Below are positions 8,851 to 18,007 of a stretch of DNA of 64,000 nt, one piece after another. Within the stretch, counting starts at the first letter, position 1, and each line of letters starts with the position of its first letter. Below the pieces are notes generated by a model, which did no database searches, was not told the origin of the DNA, and was given only the letters and a program-made list of their open reading frames with translations. Position numbers and translations under genes: made by a program. The DNA comes from Bin76 sp963665765 (GTDB taxonomy: Bacteria > Actinomycetota > Acidimicrobiia > Spongiisociales > ZC4RG35), in assembly GCA_963665765.1 (NCBI GenBank), contig OY762464.1:2604001-2668000 (forward strand). Direction: 5' to 3'.

Positions 8851-9831
8851 ATGCCGCGGGTGGGTTGGCTGAATAGCTGGCGGAAGAGCCGTGGCTCTTC
8901 TGGCCCGAAAATATCAAGGGTTCAGGCTGATCCGGCCGTCTCCGCCTTGGCCAAGACCCGGGAAGCCTTGTGGGGGGTGCTCCGGTCCATAGCAGGGGGC
9001 GACCGTCCGGATCAAGACTTCTGGGACGGATTGGAAGAAGCGTTGGTAGCATCCGACATGGGAGTGGATATCTCCGCCGAGGTGGTGGCGGCGGTACGCA
9101 TGGGAAAGCCCGGAGACCGAGCCGGAGCGCGGCGTCTGTTGGCCGGGGAGATACGGGCGCTGTTCGGCGCCGGGCATCGAAACCCGGCGTGGTCAGGTGT
9201 CCCGTCTCCGGACTTGGTAGTGGTGATGGTGGTGGGCGTCAACGGAGCGGGGAAGACCACCACTGCGGCCAAGATCGCCCACCTGCTGGTCTCCCGCGGT
9301 CAGCGGTGTCTCTTGGGCGCGGCGGATACCTATCGGCCCGCCGCGCAACGTCAGCTGCAAATCTGGACGGAGTCGATCGGGGCGGACATGGTGGGTGGTA
9401 GGGAAGGCGCCGATCCGGCGTCCGTGGCCCGCGACGCCTGGTCGGCGGCACAGAGTCGAGGTCACCAGGTGGTGGTGATCGACACGGCGGGCCGGTTGCA
9501 TTCCAAGACGCATTTGATGAGCCAGTTGCAAAAGATCAAACGGGTGCTGGTCAAAGCGGCGGGAAAGGTGGATGAGGTGCTCTTGGTGCTGGACGCGTCG
9601 ACCGGCCAGAACGGTTTGGCCCAGGCCCGGGAGTTCTGTGACCGGGTGGGAGTGACCGGGGTGGTGCTCACCAAACTGGACGGAACCGCCCGGGGGGGCG
9701 TGGCCGTGGCTGTGGAGCGGAGTCTGGGAGTTCCCATTAAGCTTGTGGGGACCGGTGAGACGCTTTCGGATCTGGCCCCGTTCTCCGCGGAGAAATTCGT
9801 GCAGGCCCTGCTGGGGGAGGAGTCCTCATGA
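8851..9831 (+). CDS. ftsY: Signal recognition particle receptor FtsY
   Basis: A 326-residue SRP-type GTPase, the membrane-associated receptor that docks ribosome-SRP complexes to the Sec translocon. NG-domain motifs are clear: GVNGAGKTTT near residues 130-139 (G1), DTYRPAAQRQL near 159 (G2), VIDTAGR near 210 (G3), TKLDG near 273 (G4), and a C-terminal GTGETLSDLAPF closing element. The acidic A-domain is almost absent; only ~30 residues precede the N domain, as in many actinobacteria with short FtsY. The stop overlaps the following cdd start by 4 bases. Confidence 0.95.
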   Translation: MPRVGWLNSWRKSRGSSGPKISRVQADPAVSALAKTREALWGVLRSIAGGDRPDQDFWDGLEEALVASDMGVDISAEVVAAVRMGKPGDRAGARRLLAGEIRALFGAGHRNPAWSGVPSPDLVVVMVVGVNGAGKTTTAAKIAHLLVSRGQRCLLGAADTYRPAAQRQLQIWTESIGADMVGGREGADPASVARDAWSAAQSRGHQVVVIDTAGRLHSKTHLMSQLQKIKRVLVKAAGKVDEVLLVLDASTGQNGLAQAREFCDRVGVTGVVLTKLDGTARGGVAVAVERSLGVPIKLVGTGETLSDLAPFSAEKFVQALLGEESS

Positions 9832-10232
9832 TCGGGGATGAGGCCTTGGTGGAAAGAGCCCGTCGGGCCGCGCTCAACTCCTACTCACCCTATTCGCGGT
9901 TCAGGGTGGGCGCCGCCCTCCTGACCGGCGAGGGGGAGGTCCACACCGGCGCCAACGTGGAGAACGCCGCCTACCCGGTCTCCAACTGTGCGGAGGTCAC
10001 GGCAGTCAACACGGCGGTTGCCTCGGGAGTCAGAAGCATCGAAACCGTGGCGGTGGTGTGCCTCGAGGCGGTTTCGATCGACGACTCCTACCCGTGCGGA
10101 CGTTGCCGGCAGGTGATGAACGAATTCGGGGTGCAGAGGGTGCTGGTGGCGGCGGGTGAGGGTCCACACCGGGTGCATGCCCTCGCCGAGTTGCTGCCCT
10201 ATGGGTTTTCGGGCGAGTCCCTGCCGACCTAG
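9828..10232 (+). CDS. cdd: Cytidine deaminase
   Basis: A 134-residue homotetrameric-type cytidine deaminase, hydrolysing cytidine or deoxycytidine to uridine in pyrimidine salvage. The zinc ligands and catalytic Glu are visible: Cys54 and Glu56 in NCAEVTA, and Cys90/Cys93 in PCGRC. The substrate-binding NVENAAYP segment is intact. The length is normal. The start ATG overlaps the ftsY stop. An RNA-metabolism neighbour rather than a cofactor for FtsY, so co-transcription is probably incidental. Confidence 0.93.
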   Translation: MIGDEALVERARRAALNSYSPYSRFRVGAALLTGEGEVHTGANVENAAYPVSNCAEVTAVNTAVASGVRSIETVAVVCLEAVSIDDSYPCGRCRQVMNEFGVQRVLVAAGEGPHRVHALAELLPYGFSGESLPT

Positions 10233-10327
10233 GAACCGGCGGGGGTAAAGAAGGGCCAACCGAAGGGGGTAGAATTAGGTGGGTCATCGCCCCATGGCAG
10301 GTGATAAACCCGGCGGAAGGAATCCCC

Positions 10328-11608
10328 ATGATCGACATGCGTCCTCTCTCGGAGGCGGATCCCCGCACGGCCGGTCTGATCCGTCGCGACGTTGAGCGCC
10401 AGAACAGCCACATTCACCTGATTGCTTCCGAGAACTTCGCTTCCCCGGCGGTTATGGCCGCCTCGGGCTCGATCTTCACCAACAAGTACGCCGAAGGGTA
10501 TCCGGGACGCCGGTACTACGAGGGCTGTGGGGTGGTGGACGAACTCGAGACTCTGGCCATAGAGCGAGCGAAGACGCTGTTCGGCGCCGAGGCCGCCAAT
10601 GTGCAGCCCCATTCGGGCGCCCAGGCCAACATGAGCGTATATTTTTCGCTGTTGAAACCGGGAGACCGGGTGCTGGGCATGAGGCTTGACCAGGGTGGGC
10701 ATCTCACGCACGGCTCGCCGGTCAATTTCTCGGGTCTCTATTACGACTTCGTTGCCTACGGGGTGGATCCCGGCACCGAGCAGATCGATATGGACCAGGT
10801 GAGAGCATTGGCTCGCCAACATCGTCCCCGAATACTTCTGGCGGGATACTCTGCCTATTCCCGGCATCTTGACTATGAAGGGTTCCGGGAGATCGCAGAT
10901 GAAGTGGGTTCGGTTTTCATGGTGGACGCCGCTCACTTCATCGGGCTGGTGGCCGGCCGGGCGTATCCCAATCCGGTTGCCTGGGCCGACATTGTCACCG
11001 GCACCACCCACAAGGCCTTGCGTGGCCCGCGCGGCGGTTTGGCCCTGGCCAGAGAGGAATACTCCGGGGCCATCAACAAGGCGGTCTTCCCCAACACCCA
11101 GGGTGGGCCGATCATCAACCAGGTGGCCGCCAAAGCGGTGTGCTTTCTGGAGGCATCCACGCCCGAGTTTCATTCCTACGCCACCCAAATAATTCGCAAC
11201 GCCGCGGCCATGGCCGACGCCGTGCAGGAATCCGGCGCCCGGGTGGTGTCGGGCGGCACTGACAATCACCTGTTTTTGATCGACCTGCGGTCGATCGACG
11301 AGGACCTCACCGGCCGGGTGGCCGCCCGTCTGCTGGACGGGTTGGGCATAACGCTCAACTTCAACACCATTCCCTTCGATCCCCGCCCTCCCTACCGGGC
11401 GTCGGGTCTTCGCATCGGAACCCCCGCCATGACATCTCAGGGCATGACCGAACCCCAGGCTCAGCAGATAGGTTCTCTGATTGTCAAGGCCCTCCGGGAA
11501 CGTCACGAACCATCGGTGTTGGGGGACGTGGCCGGCCAAGTTGCGGAGCTGGCTGCTTCCTTCCCGCCTTACCCGCGCGGTTTTCGAGGATACGGCGATT
11601 CCGTATAA
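10328..11608 (+). CDS. glyA: Serine hydroxymethyltransferase
   Basis: A 426-residue PLP enzyme that interconverts serine and glycine with tetrahydrofolate, feeding one-carbon units to purine and thymidylate synthesis. Motifs include NKYAEGYPGRRYYEGC, HSGAQAN, the active-site GTTHKALRGPRGG with the PLP-binding Lys near residue 229, and NTQGGP. ATG 10328 is chosen because GGCGGAAGGA lies 7 bases upstream; GTG 10301 in the same frame is less likely. Variations from the common TTTHKT and DVAH motifs (here GTTHKA and DAAH) are minor. glyA upstream of the ATP synthase operon is a familiar actinobacterial order. Confidence 0.95.
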   Translation: MIDMRPLSEADPRTAGLIRRDVERQNSHIHLIASENFASPAVMAASGSIFTNKYAEGYPGRRYYEGCGVVDELETLAIERAKTLFGAEAANVQPHSGAQANMSVYFSLLKPGDRVLGMRLDQGGHLTHGSPVNFSGLYYDFVAYGVDPGTEQIDMDQVRALARQHRPRILLAGYSAYSRHLDYEGFREIADEVGSVFMVDAAHFIGLVAGRAYPNPVAWADIVTGTTHKALRGPRGGLALAREEYSGAINKAVFPNTQGGPIINQVAAKAVCFLEASTPEFHSYATQIIRNAAAMADAVQESGARVVSGGTDNHLFLIDLRSIDEDLTGRVAARLLDGLGITLNFNTIPFDPRPPYRASGLRIGTPAMTSQGMTEPQAQQIGSLIVKALRERHEPSVLGDVAGQVAELAASFPPYPRGFRGYGDSV

Positions 11609-11643
11609 CCTTTGACTTTGGTGACCGGAACACAGGAGAGGAC

Positions 11644-12015
11644 TTGGACGTAGAGGCAATAGTCGGACGTCGCCTGGCGGGGCGGGCGCTGCTTATCGCG
11701 CCCTTGGCCGGAGTGGTCTCTTGGGCGATCTGGAGCGCCGCCGCCGGTGGATGGGCTATGGCGGGGGCTCTGGTGGCGGCGGGATCCTTCGCGGCCACCG
11801 GGTGGGCATTATCCTTGGCCGCTCGCCGTTCTCCCCTCACCCTGGGGGCGGTGGCTTTTGGGGGTTTTGTGGTCCGGCTGGTGATTATCACCCTGATGGT
11901 TTGGGGGGCGGTGTCTGTGTGGGACGCCCATCTGTACGGGATGTTCCTGGGGGTGGGGGCCTCCTGGTTGGGAGCCTTGATCGCTGAGTCCCGCCGACAG
12001 GTGGCGGCCCGATGA
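11644..12015 (+). CDS. atpI: ATP synthase protein I-like membrane protein
   Basis: A 123-residue, mostly hydrophobic protein with four predicted membrane segments, placed directly before atpB with a 4-base overlap. Position and size match AtpI-type proteins that help assemble the Fo c-ring. Sequence conservation in this family is weak, so the call rests largely on context. The start is TTG 11644, preceded by AGGAGAGG; no earlier in-frame ATG fits. GC content is very high and glycine/alanine dominate. Confidence 0.65.
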   Translation: MDVEAIVGRRLAGRALLIAPLAGVVSWAIWSAAAGGWAMAGALVAAGSFAATGWALSLAARRSPLTLGAVAFGGFVVRLVIITLMVWGAVSVWDAHLYGMFLGVGASWLGALIAESRRQVAAR

Positions 12016-12782
12016 GTCTTCCGGTGCTCGCCCAGGTGGTGGAGGTCCCAAGCAACGTCAACCACCTGTTCGACTGGCCGGAGGTGTTGCCCCTGGGGAT
12101 AAACCGGGTGGTGCTGCTCATGTTCCTGGCCACCCTGGCCACCTTCCTGTTCCTGTATCTGCCGGTGCGCAAAGCGCGGGTGGTTCCCACCAAAATGGGA
12201 TTGGTGGTGGAGACCATGGTGGATTTCGTCCGCAACGGCATTGCCCGCGACACCATCGGGTCGCAGTCAGCCAACTACGAATGGCTGCTGATTCCCATGT
12301 TCTTTTGGCTGCTGTTCCTCAATCTCCTGGAAGTCATTCCTCTGGTCAACTTTCCGGTGACCTCCCGCATGGCCATCCCGGCTTTCTTGGCCGCCCTGGT
12401 GTGGGTGGTTTTTGTGTTCGTGGGGCTGAAAAAGCACGGATTGAACTACATCCGCCACTCGTTGATTCCGCCGGGGGTTCCCAAGGCGCTATTGATCCTG
12501 GTGATCCCCATCGAATTGATCTCGACCTTTCTGATCCGCCCGGTCAGCCTGGCGGTTCGGTTGTTCGCCAACATGATCGCCGGTCACATCATGCTCACCG
12601 TATTCTTTTTGACCTCCGCCTCCTACTTCGTGCTGGAACCGAAGGCGGTGGCGTTCGTGGTGCCCCTGGCATTTGCCATCGTGATCACCGGATTCGAGAT
12701 TTTTGTGGGGGTGCTGCAGGCCTTTATTTTTACCTTGTTGACCGCTGTCTACATTGAAAGCTCCATATATGTGGAGCATTGA
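12012..12782 (+). CDS. atpB: F1Fo ATP synthase subunit a
   Basis: A 256-residue Fo stator subunit that forms the proton half-channels. Multiple membrane helices are present, and the essential arginine is seen in RPVSLAVRLFANMIAGH (Arg183), facing the c-ring carboxylate. The C-terminal helix ITGFEIFVGVLQAFIFTLLTAVYI carries the conserved Q-x-x-x-F pattern. The start ATG overlaps the atpI-like stop. Length is normal. It is the first conserved gene of a complete atpBEFHAGDC operon. Confidence 0.95.
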   Translation: MSLPVLAQVVEVPSNVNHLFDWPEVLPLGINRVVLLMFLATLATFLFLYLPVRKARVVPTKMGLVVETMVDFVRNGIARDTIGSQSANYEWLLIPMFFWLLFLNLLEVIPLVNFPVTSRMAIPAFLAALVWVVFVFVGLKKHGLNYIRHSLIPPGVPKALLILVIPIELISTFLIRPVSLAVRLFANMIAGHIMLTVFFLTSASYFVLEPKAVAFVVPLAFAIVITGFEIFVGVLQAFIFTLLTAVYIESSIYVEH

Positions 12783-12814
12783 ACCCGAGCTCCGAGTAAA
12801 AAGGAGAGGAACCG

Positions 12815-13048
12815 TTGGAAGCTGATGCTGCTGCACTGATAGGTGCAGGACTTGCCTACGGACTGGCCGCCATCGGGCCGGGCGTAGGAATTGGAATAGT
12901 GGTGGGCAATGCCGTACAGGCAATGGTCCGTCAACCGGAAATGGCCGGGCAGGTGAGAACCACCATGTTCTTGGGGATCGCCTTCACCGAAGCGCTTGCC
13001 CTGTTCGGGCTGCTGCTCTTCTTCATCCTGTTCGGCGCCGGAGGTTGA
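12815..13048 (+). CDS. atpE: F1Fo ATP synthase subunit c
   Basis: A 77-residue two-helix proteolipid. The glycine-rich first helix GLAAIGPGVGIGIV and the polar loop RQPE are intact, and the ion-binding Glu59 lies in FTEALALFG in helix two. The Gln and Ser/Thr residues typical of sodium-binding rings are not seen around it, so a proton ring is expected. Start is TTG 12815, with AAGGAGAGG about 6 bases upstream and no better alternative. Confidence 0.95.
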   Translation: MEADAAALIGAGLAYGLAAIGPGVGIGIVVGNAVQAMVRQPEMAGQVRTTMFLGIAFTEALALFGLLLFFILFGAGG

Positions 13049-13050
13049 GA

Positions 13051-13599
13051 ATGGCGCCGGATCTCCTCATTCTGGCCGCCTCGGAGGAAAAGTCGGGCCT
13101 GTTCCTGATTCTTCCCGACCCGGCCGAATTGATTTGGGGAGCGGTGAGCTTTGTGGTGATCGTCTTGTTGATCTACAAGTTCGCCATGCCGGCTTTGGAC
13201 CGGACCCTGGAAGCTCGCCGTTCGGCGGTGGTCGCCCAATTGGAAGAGGCCGAGCAGGCCAAGGGGGCGGCGGAACGCTTGCGTGAAACCCGTCAACGAG
13301 AGCTGGACGAAGCTGCCGGGGAGGCCGACCGGATCCGGGAGTCCGCCCGGTCGGACGCCGATGTCCTCAGACAGGAGGCGATTGACCGCGCCGGTGCCGA
13401 GGCCGCCCAGATAGCCGAGCGAGCTCGCGCCGAGGCCGCCAACGAGCATGCCCGGATCCGCGAAGAGGCCCGCCGTGAGATAACCGCTCTCTCCCTCGAT
13501 ATTGCCGAGAAGGTGGTGGGCTCTCAGATCGACGCCCATGCTCACCAAATGCTGGTGGATGACTACATCCGGGAGCTTGGGAGAGAAACGGCCGAATGA
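13051..13599 (+). CDS. atpF: F1Fo ATP synthase subunit b
   Basis: A 182-residue peripheral-stalk subunit: one membrane helix at about residues 25-50 (LIWGAVSFVVIVLLIYKF), then a long charged Ala/Glu/Arg-rich coiled coil, ending in a globular tip that contacts delta. ATG 13051 is preferred over the in-frame TTG two codons earlier because GGAGG sits 6 bases before it. It starts 2 bases after the atpE stop and its own stop overlaps atpH. Confidence 0.93.
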   Translation: MAPDLLILAASEEKSGLFLILPDPAELIWGAVSFVVIVLLIYKFAMPALDRTLEARRSAVVAQLEEAEQAKGAAERLRETRQRELDEAAGEADRIRESARSDADVLRQEAIDRAGAEAAQIAERARAEAANEHARIREEARREITALSLDIAEKVVGSQIDAHAHQMLVDDYIRELGRETAE

Positions 13600-14135
13600 G
13601 TCAGGTCACCGACGGCTACGCAGACGCTCTTTTCGGTCTGGCTTCGGCGGAATCCCAGCTTGATCGGGTGGAGAGAGAACTCTATGGTCTTGCCCGGGCA
13701 GTGGAGGGTTCTCCCGATTTGACCGACGCTCTCTCCGATCCGCTTCTGCCGCCGGATCGCCGCTGGGCCTTGATGTCGGAACTGCTGGATGATCGGGCCT
13801 CACCGGTGACCGGGGAGGCGATCCGTCTGCTGATTCGCATGGGCAAATTATCGGATTTGGTGGCGATTGCCGACCGGCTCGCCGAAAAGGTCGCCCTGGT
13901 ACGAGGTCGCAAGATAGCCGAAGTGCGCTCGGCCGTGTCGATGTCTCCGGAGACCATCCGTCGTCTGGAGAAGGTCCTGTCCAAAGTGGTCGGCCACCCG
14001 GTGGAGGCAAGAGCGGTGATCGACCCACAAGTTCTGGGGGGAGTGGTGGCCCGGGTGGGGGATTTGGTGGTGGACGGAACGGTCCGCTCCCGAATGAACC
14101 AGGTACGCGCCCTGTTGGCTGATGTTGGAAGCTAA
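13596..14135 (+). CDS. atpH: F1Fo ATP synthase subunit delta
   Basis: A 179-residue separate delta subunit that joins the b stalk to the F1 head. The N-terminal helical bundle (VTDGYADALFGLA) and the C-terminal GGVVARVGDLVVDGTVRSRM signature are intact. Unlike in mycobacteria, b and delta are not fused. Four-base overlap with atpF; atpA follows after 10 bases with its own AAGGAG site. Confidence 0.93.
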   Translation: MSQVTDGYADALFGLASAESQLDRVERELYGLARAVEGSPDLTDALSDPLLPPDRRWALMSELLDDRASPVTGEAIRLLIRMGKLSDLVAIADRLAEKVALVRGRKIAEVRSAVSMSPETIRRLEKVLSKVVGHPVEARAVIDPQVLGGVVARVGDLVVDGTVRSRMNQVRALLADVGS

Positions 14136-14145
14136 GGAGTAGCCA

Positions 14146-15663
14146 ATGGCTGAGATGACAATCACCGCCCAAGACATAACCGAGGCGCTCCGAAAGGCCT
14201 TGGAGGAGTGGAGTCCCTCTCTCGCTCGGGAGACCGTCGGTCATGTCTCCGCAATCGCCGACGGAGTGGCCCGTGTGAAGGGCCTTCCCCGGGCCATGTC
14301 TTCGGAGCTCTTGGAATTCGAGGGCGGCCTGCTGGGAGTGGTGCTCGACTTGGAGGAGGAGTCGATCGGCGTGGTAATGATGGGAGAATCAAACCATGTG
14401 GAGGAGGGAGATCCGGTACGCCAGACCAACCGGGTGCTGCAGATCGGAGTGGGAGACGAGCTGTTGGGACGGGTGATCGATCCGTTGGGCAACCCCATCG
14501 ACGGTAAGGGGCCGATCAACACCACTGCCCGTCGCCGTCTGGAAGTGCAGGCGCCCACGGTGGTGGAGCGGCAGCCGGTCCATGAGCCGATGCAGACCGG
14601 CATCAAAGCTATCGACGCCATGACCCCGGTGGGACGAGGACAGCGGGAACTGATCATCGGCGACCGCCAGACCGGGAAAACCGCCCTGGTGGTTGACACG
14701 ATCATCAATCAGCGGGAGACGGGCGTCAAATGCGTGTATGTGGCGGTGGGCCAGAAAGCTTCCACCGTGGCCGAGGTGGTGGAGTCCCTCAAGGAGCACG
14801 GCGCCATGGACTACACGGTGGTGGTGAACGCCTCTGCCGCGGCGCCCCCGGCTCTTCAGATGTATGCGCCTTATGCAGGGTCGGCGATCGGCCAATACTG
14901 GATGTACAACGGCGAACACGCCTTGGTCATCTTCGACGACCTCTCCAAGCAGGCGGTGGCCTATCGGGAAATCGCTCTGTTGTTGCGACGTCCGCCCGGC
15001 CGGGAGGCCTATCCGGGGGATGTGTTCTATCTGCACAGCCGGTTGCTGGAGCGTTGCGCGAAACTCTCCTCCGAACTGGGAGGGGGCTCTATGACGGGGC
15101 TTCCGATCGTGGAAACCAAGGCAGGAGATGTCTCGGCGTTCATTCCCACCAATGTGATCTCCATAACTGACGGGCAGATCTATCTTGAGACCGACCTTTT
15201 CTACTCGGGGGTCCGTCCGGCTATCAATGCCGGTATCTCGGTGTCCCGGGTGGGAGGCGCCGCCCAGTTGAAGGCCATGAAGAAGGTGGCGGGCACTATC
15301 CGGATCAACCTCGCTCAATTCCGGGAACTGGAGGCGTTCGCCCAATTCGGGTCGGAACTGGACGCCGTTTCGCAGGCGCAGCTTGAGAGAGGCGCCCGGG
15401 TGGTGGAGGTTCTCAAACAGCCACAGTTCCGTCCTTCGGCGGTGGACGAGCAGGTTGTTTCTCTGTACGCCGTCACCCAAGGGTTTATGGACGGCATCCC
15501 GGTGGCGGACATTTCCCGATTTGAGAGAGAACTGGCCGGGCACATGCGCCGTCGCCATGGGCATCTGCTGCGCGGCATTGTCGAAACCGGGGACCTTCCC
15601 GAGGTTGAAATTCTCGAAGCGGCGATAGGGGAGTTCGCCGGAGCTTTTCGCTCGGGAGACTGA
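14146..15663 (+). CDS. atpA: F1Fo ATP synthase subunit alpha
   Basis: A 505-residue non-catalytic nucleotide-binding subunit of F1. Walker A GDRQTGKTA is near residues 171-179; the VYVAVGQKASTVAEVV and ALVIFDDLSKQAVAYR blocks (Walker B) and the SVSRVGGAAQ arginine-finger region follow. Length and order are standard. The ribosome site AAGGAG precedes ATG 14146. The N-terminal AEMTITAQDITEAL region binds delta. Confidence 0.97.
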   Translation: MAEMTITAQDITEALRKALEEWSPSLARETVGHVSAIADGVARVKGLPRAMSSELLEFEGGLLGVVLDLEEESIGVVMMGESNHVEEGDPVRQTNRVLQIGVGDELLGRVIDPLGNPIDGKGPINTTARRRLEVQAPTVVERQPVHEPMQTGIKAIDAMTPVGRGQRELIIGDRQTGKTALVVDTIINQRETGVKCVYVAVGQKASTVAEVVESLKEHGAMDYTVVVNASAAAPPALQMYAPYAGSAIGQYWMYNGEHALVIFDDLSKQAVAYREIALLLRRPPGREAYPGDVFYLHSRLLERCAKLSSELGGGSMTGLPIVETKAGDVSAFIPTNVISITDGQIYLETDLFYSGVRPAINAGISVSRVGGAAQLKAMKKVAGTIRINLAQFRELEAFAQFGSELDAVSQAQLERGARVVEVLKQPQFRPSAVDEQVVSLYAVTQGFMDGIPVADISRFERELAGHMRRRHGHLLRGIVETGDLPEVEILEAAIGEFAGAFRSGD

Positions 15664-15673
15664 GGGACCTTCT

Positions 15674-16561
15674 ATGCCTTCTGCCGAACTGCGTCTCATC
15701 CGACGACGCATCTCCAGCGTGTCGGCCACCCGGAAGATCACCCGGGCCATGGAACTGATCGCCGCCTCGCGGATCGTGAAGGCTCAGCAGAGGGTGATTC
15801 AGTCCCGTCCCTATGTGAATAGGTTGATCGAAGTGATCAGCAATGTGGGGCGAGACGCCGGGGGATCGGGGCATCTTCTCTCGGAGGTGCGCGACGTCTC
15901 CACCGTGGGGATGGTGATCATCAGCTCCGATCGAGGCCTGGCCGGCGCCTACAGCGCCAATTTGATACGAATGGCGGAAAAAGCCATCGGCCATCACACC
16001 TTGGAGGGGCGGGACATCCGCTTGTTTGTGATCGGCAAGAAGGCCCGGAATTATCTGCGGTTTCGCGGATACCGGCTGGAACAGACCTTCGGTGGGATGA
16101 CCGACCGGCCCCACTACGGTCATGCCCGGGCAGTGGCCAACCTGGTGATCGAGTCCTACATAACCGAGGAGGTCGACGCGGTGGAGGTGTTTTACACCAA
16201 CTACCGATCGGTGCTCCATCAGACTCCCACCAGGGTGGAGTTGCTGCCGGTCCGGCCTTCGGCGGAAAAAGATTCACCGGAAGGGGGGTCGGTTTCGTAC
16301 AGCTACGAGCCTTCTGCAGAGGAGATCCTGAGCAGGATTCTTCCCCGCTACATCGAGGCGGCCATCTTCGGGTTCCTGCTGGAAAGCTCGGCGTCCGAGC
16401 ACGCCTCCCGGCAGCGGGCGATGAAGGCGGCCACCGACAATGCCTCAGAACTCACCAAAGTATTGACCAGGGTGGCCAATCAGGCCCGGCAGGCCGAGAT
16501 CACCACCGAGATATCCGAGATCGTGGGTGGCGCCGAGGCGCTCACGGCTTCCGAACGCTAG
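15674..16561 (+). CDS. atpG: F1Fo ATP synthase subunit gamma
   Basis: A 295-residue central-stalk rotor subunit. The N-terminal LIRRRISSVSATRKITRAMELIAASRI helix and the C-terminal MKAATDNASELTKVL / NQARQAEITTEISEIVGGAEAL helix are the two coiled-coil arms that turn inside the alpha-beta hexamer; both match the family closely. The stop lies 25 bases before the real atpD start. Confidence 0.95.
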   Translation: MPSAELRLIRRRISSVSATRKITRAMELIAASRIVKAQQRVIQSRPYVNRLIEVISNVGRDAGGSGHLLSEVRDVSTVGMVIISSDRGLAGAYSANLIRMAEKAIGHHTLEGRDIRLFVIGKKARNYLRFRGYRLEQTFGGMTDRPHYGHARAVANLVIESYITEEVDAVEVFYTNYRSVLHQTPTRVELLPVRPSAEKDSPEGGSVSYSYEPSAEEILSRILPRYIEAAIFGFLLESSASEHASRQRAMKAATDNASELTKVLTRVANQARQAEITTEISEIVGGAEALTASER

Positions 16562-16586
16562 ACGAACAGAAAAAGGAGCGGACAAC

Positions 16587-18005
16587 GTGGCAGATGCGAT
16601 CAGCGCGGGAAGGGTGGTAAGGGTAACCGGCCCGGTGGTGGATGCCGAGTTCCCCCGGGGAGAGTTGCCCGAGATACTGCACGCTTTGGAGATCGACTTC
16701 GAGGTGGGCGGGGACCGGCAGACGGTGGTGTGCGAAACGGCTCAGCATCTGGGCAACTCCAAGGTGCGAGCGATTGCCATGCGCTCCACCGACGGGCTGG
16801 TGAGGGGAACCGAAGTGCGCAACACCGGCCGGCCGATCACCGTCCCGGTCGGTCCGAAGACTCTGGGGCATATCTTCAACGTTTGGGGGGATCCGTTGGA
16901 CGTGCCGGCCGATTCGTTGGATTTGGATGAGTTCTGGCCGATTCACCGTCCTCCTCCCGCCTATGAAGACGTGGAGCCGCAGAACACCCTTTTTGAGACC
17001 GGCATCAAGGTCATCGATCTGCTGGAGCCTTACATTCAGGGAGGCAAGGTCGGAATGTTCGGGGGTGCGGGGACCGGCAAGACAGTGATCATCCAGGAGA
17101 TGATCAACCGGGTCGCCACTCAGCACGGAGGGGTGTCGGTGTTCGCCGGAGTGGGGGAGCGAACCCGGGAAGGAAACGACCTGTTTTTGGAGATGACCGA
17201 GTCGGGAGTGATCGACAACGCCACCCTGGTGTTCGGGCAGATGGACGAACCACCGGGAGTTCGCCTCCGGGTGGCGTTGGCGGCTCTGTCCATTGCCGAA
17301 TACTTCCGTGACGAAATGCGCCAGGACGTTTTGTTGTTCATCGACAACATTTTCCGCTTTTCCCAGGCGGGATCGGAGGTCTCCACCCTGTTGGGCCGGA
17401 TGCCCTCGGCCGTGGGTTATCAGCCCACCCTGTCGGACGAGATGGGTCTTTTGCAGGAGAGAATCACTTCTCTGCGGGGCAAGTCGATCACTTCCCTGCA
17501 GGCCATTTACGTGCCCGCCGATGATCTGACCGATCCGGCGCCGCACACCGCTTTCGCCCATCTGGACGCCACTACCGTGCTCTCCCGGAAGCTGGTGGAA
17601 TTGGGGATCTACCCCGCCATTGATCCGCTTGACTCCACCAGCAGGGTGCTCGACGCCCAGTACGTGGGAGAGGAGCACTACCGGGTGGCCACCGCGGTGC
17701 AGCAGATCCTCCAGCGCTACAAGGATCTGCAGGACATCATTGCCATTTTGGGAATCGACGAATTGGCCGAGGAGGACCAACTGGTGGTGTCGCGCGCCCG
17801 GCGGATCGAACGTTTCCTCTCCCAGCCGTTCTTCGTGGCGGAACAGTTCACCGGTATTCCCGGCCAGTGGGTTGATCTGGCCGAGACGGTCTCCGATTTC
17901 AATCGGATCATCGAGGGCGAAGTGGACCATCTTCCCGAGCAGGCCTTCTTCATGGTGGGCAATCTCGAGGAGGCGGAGGCCAAGGCCAAGGGGTTGTCCT
18001 CCTAG
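16587..18005 (+). CDS. atpD: F1Fo ATP synthase subunit beta
   Basis: A 472-residue catalytic subunit. Walker A GGAGTGKTV is near residues 156-164, followed by GVGERTREGNDL with the catalytic Glu, and LLFIDNIFRF (Walker B). The DELSEED-like element appears as ELAEEDQL. GTG 16587 is chosen because AAAAAGGAGCG precedes it and the translation then begins at the usual SAGRVVRVTGPVVD; the same frame is open 60 bases further upstream inside atpG but that part is not conserved. Confidence 0.97.
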   Translation: MADAISAGRVVRVTGPVVDAEFPRGELPEILHALEIDFEVGGDRQTVVCETAQHLGNSKVRAIAMRSTDGLVRGTEVRNTGRPITVPVGPKTLGHIFNVWGDPLDVPADSLDLDEFWPIHRPPPAYEDVEPQNTLFETGIKVIDLLEPYIQGGKVGMFGGAGTGKTVIIQEMINRVATQHGGVSVFAGVGERTREGNDLFLEMTESGVIDNATLVFGQMDEPPGVRLRVALAALSIAEYFRDEMRQDVLLFIDNIFRFSQAGSEVSTLLGRMPSAVGYQPTLSDEMGLLQERITSLRGKSITSLQAIYVPADDLTDPAPHTAFAHLDATTVLSRKLVELGIYPAIDPLDSTSRVLDAQYVGEEHYRVATAVQQILQRYKDLQDIIAILGIDELAEEDQLVVSRARRIERFLSQPFFVAEQFTGIPGQWVDLAETVSDFNRIIEGEVDHLPEQAFFMVGNLEEAEAKAKGLSS

Positions 18006-18007
18006 CC

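Noticed and set aside
10229..11659. 476-codon minus-strand frame over glyA
   Set aside because: glyA has full PLP-enzyme motifs and a ribosome site; the antisense frame has none.
12815..13048. Sodium-driven ATP synthase
   Set aside because: Subunit c has the Glu59 carboxylate but not the Gln and Ser/Thr ligands expected for sodium binding.
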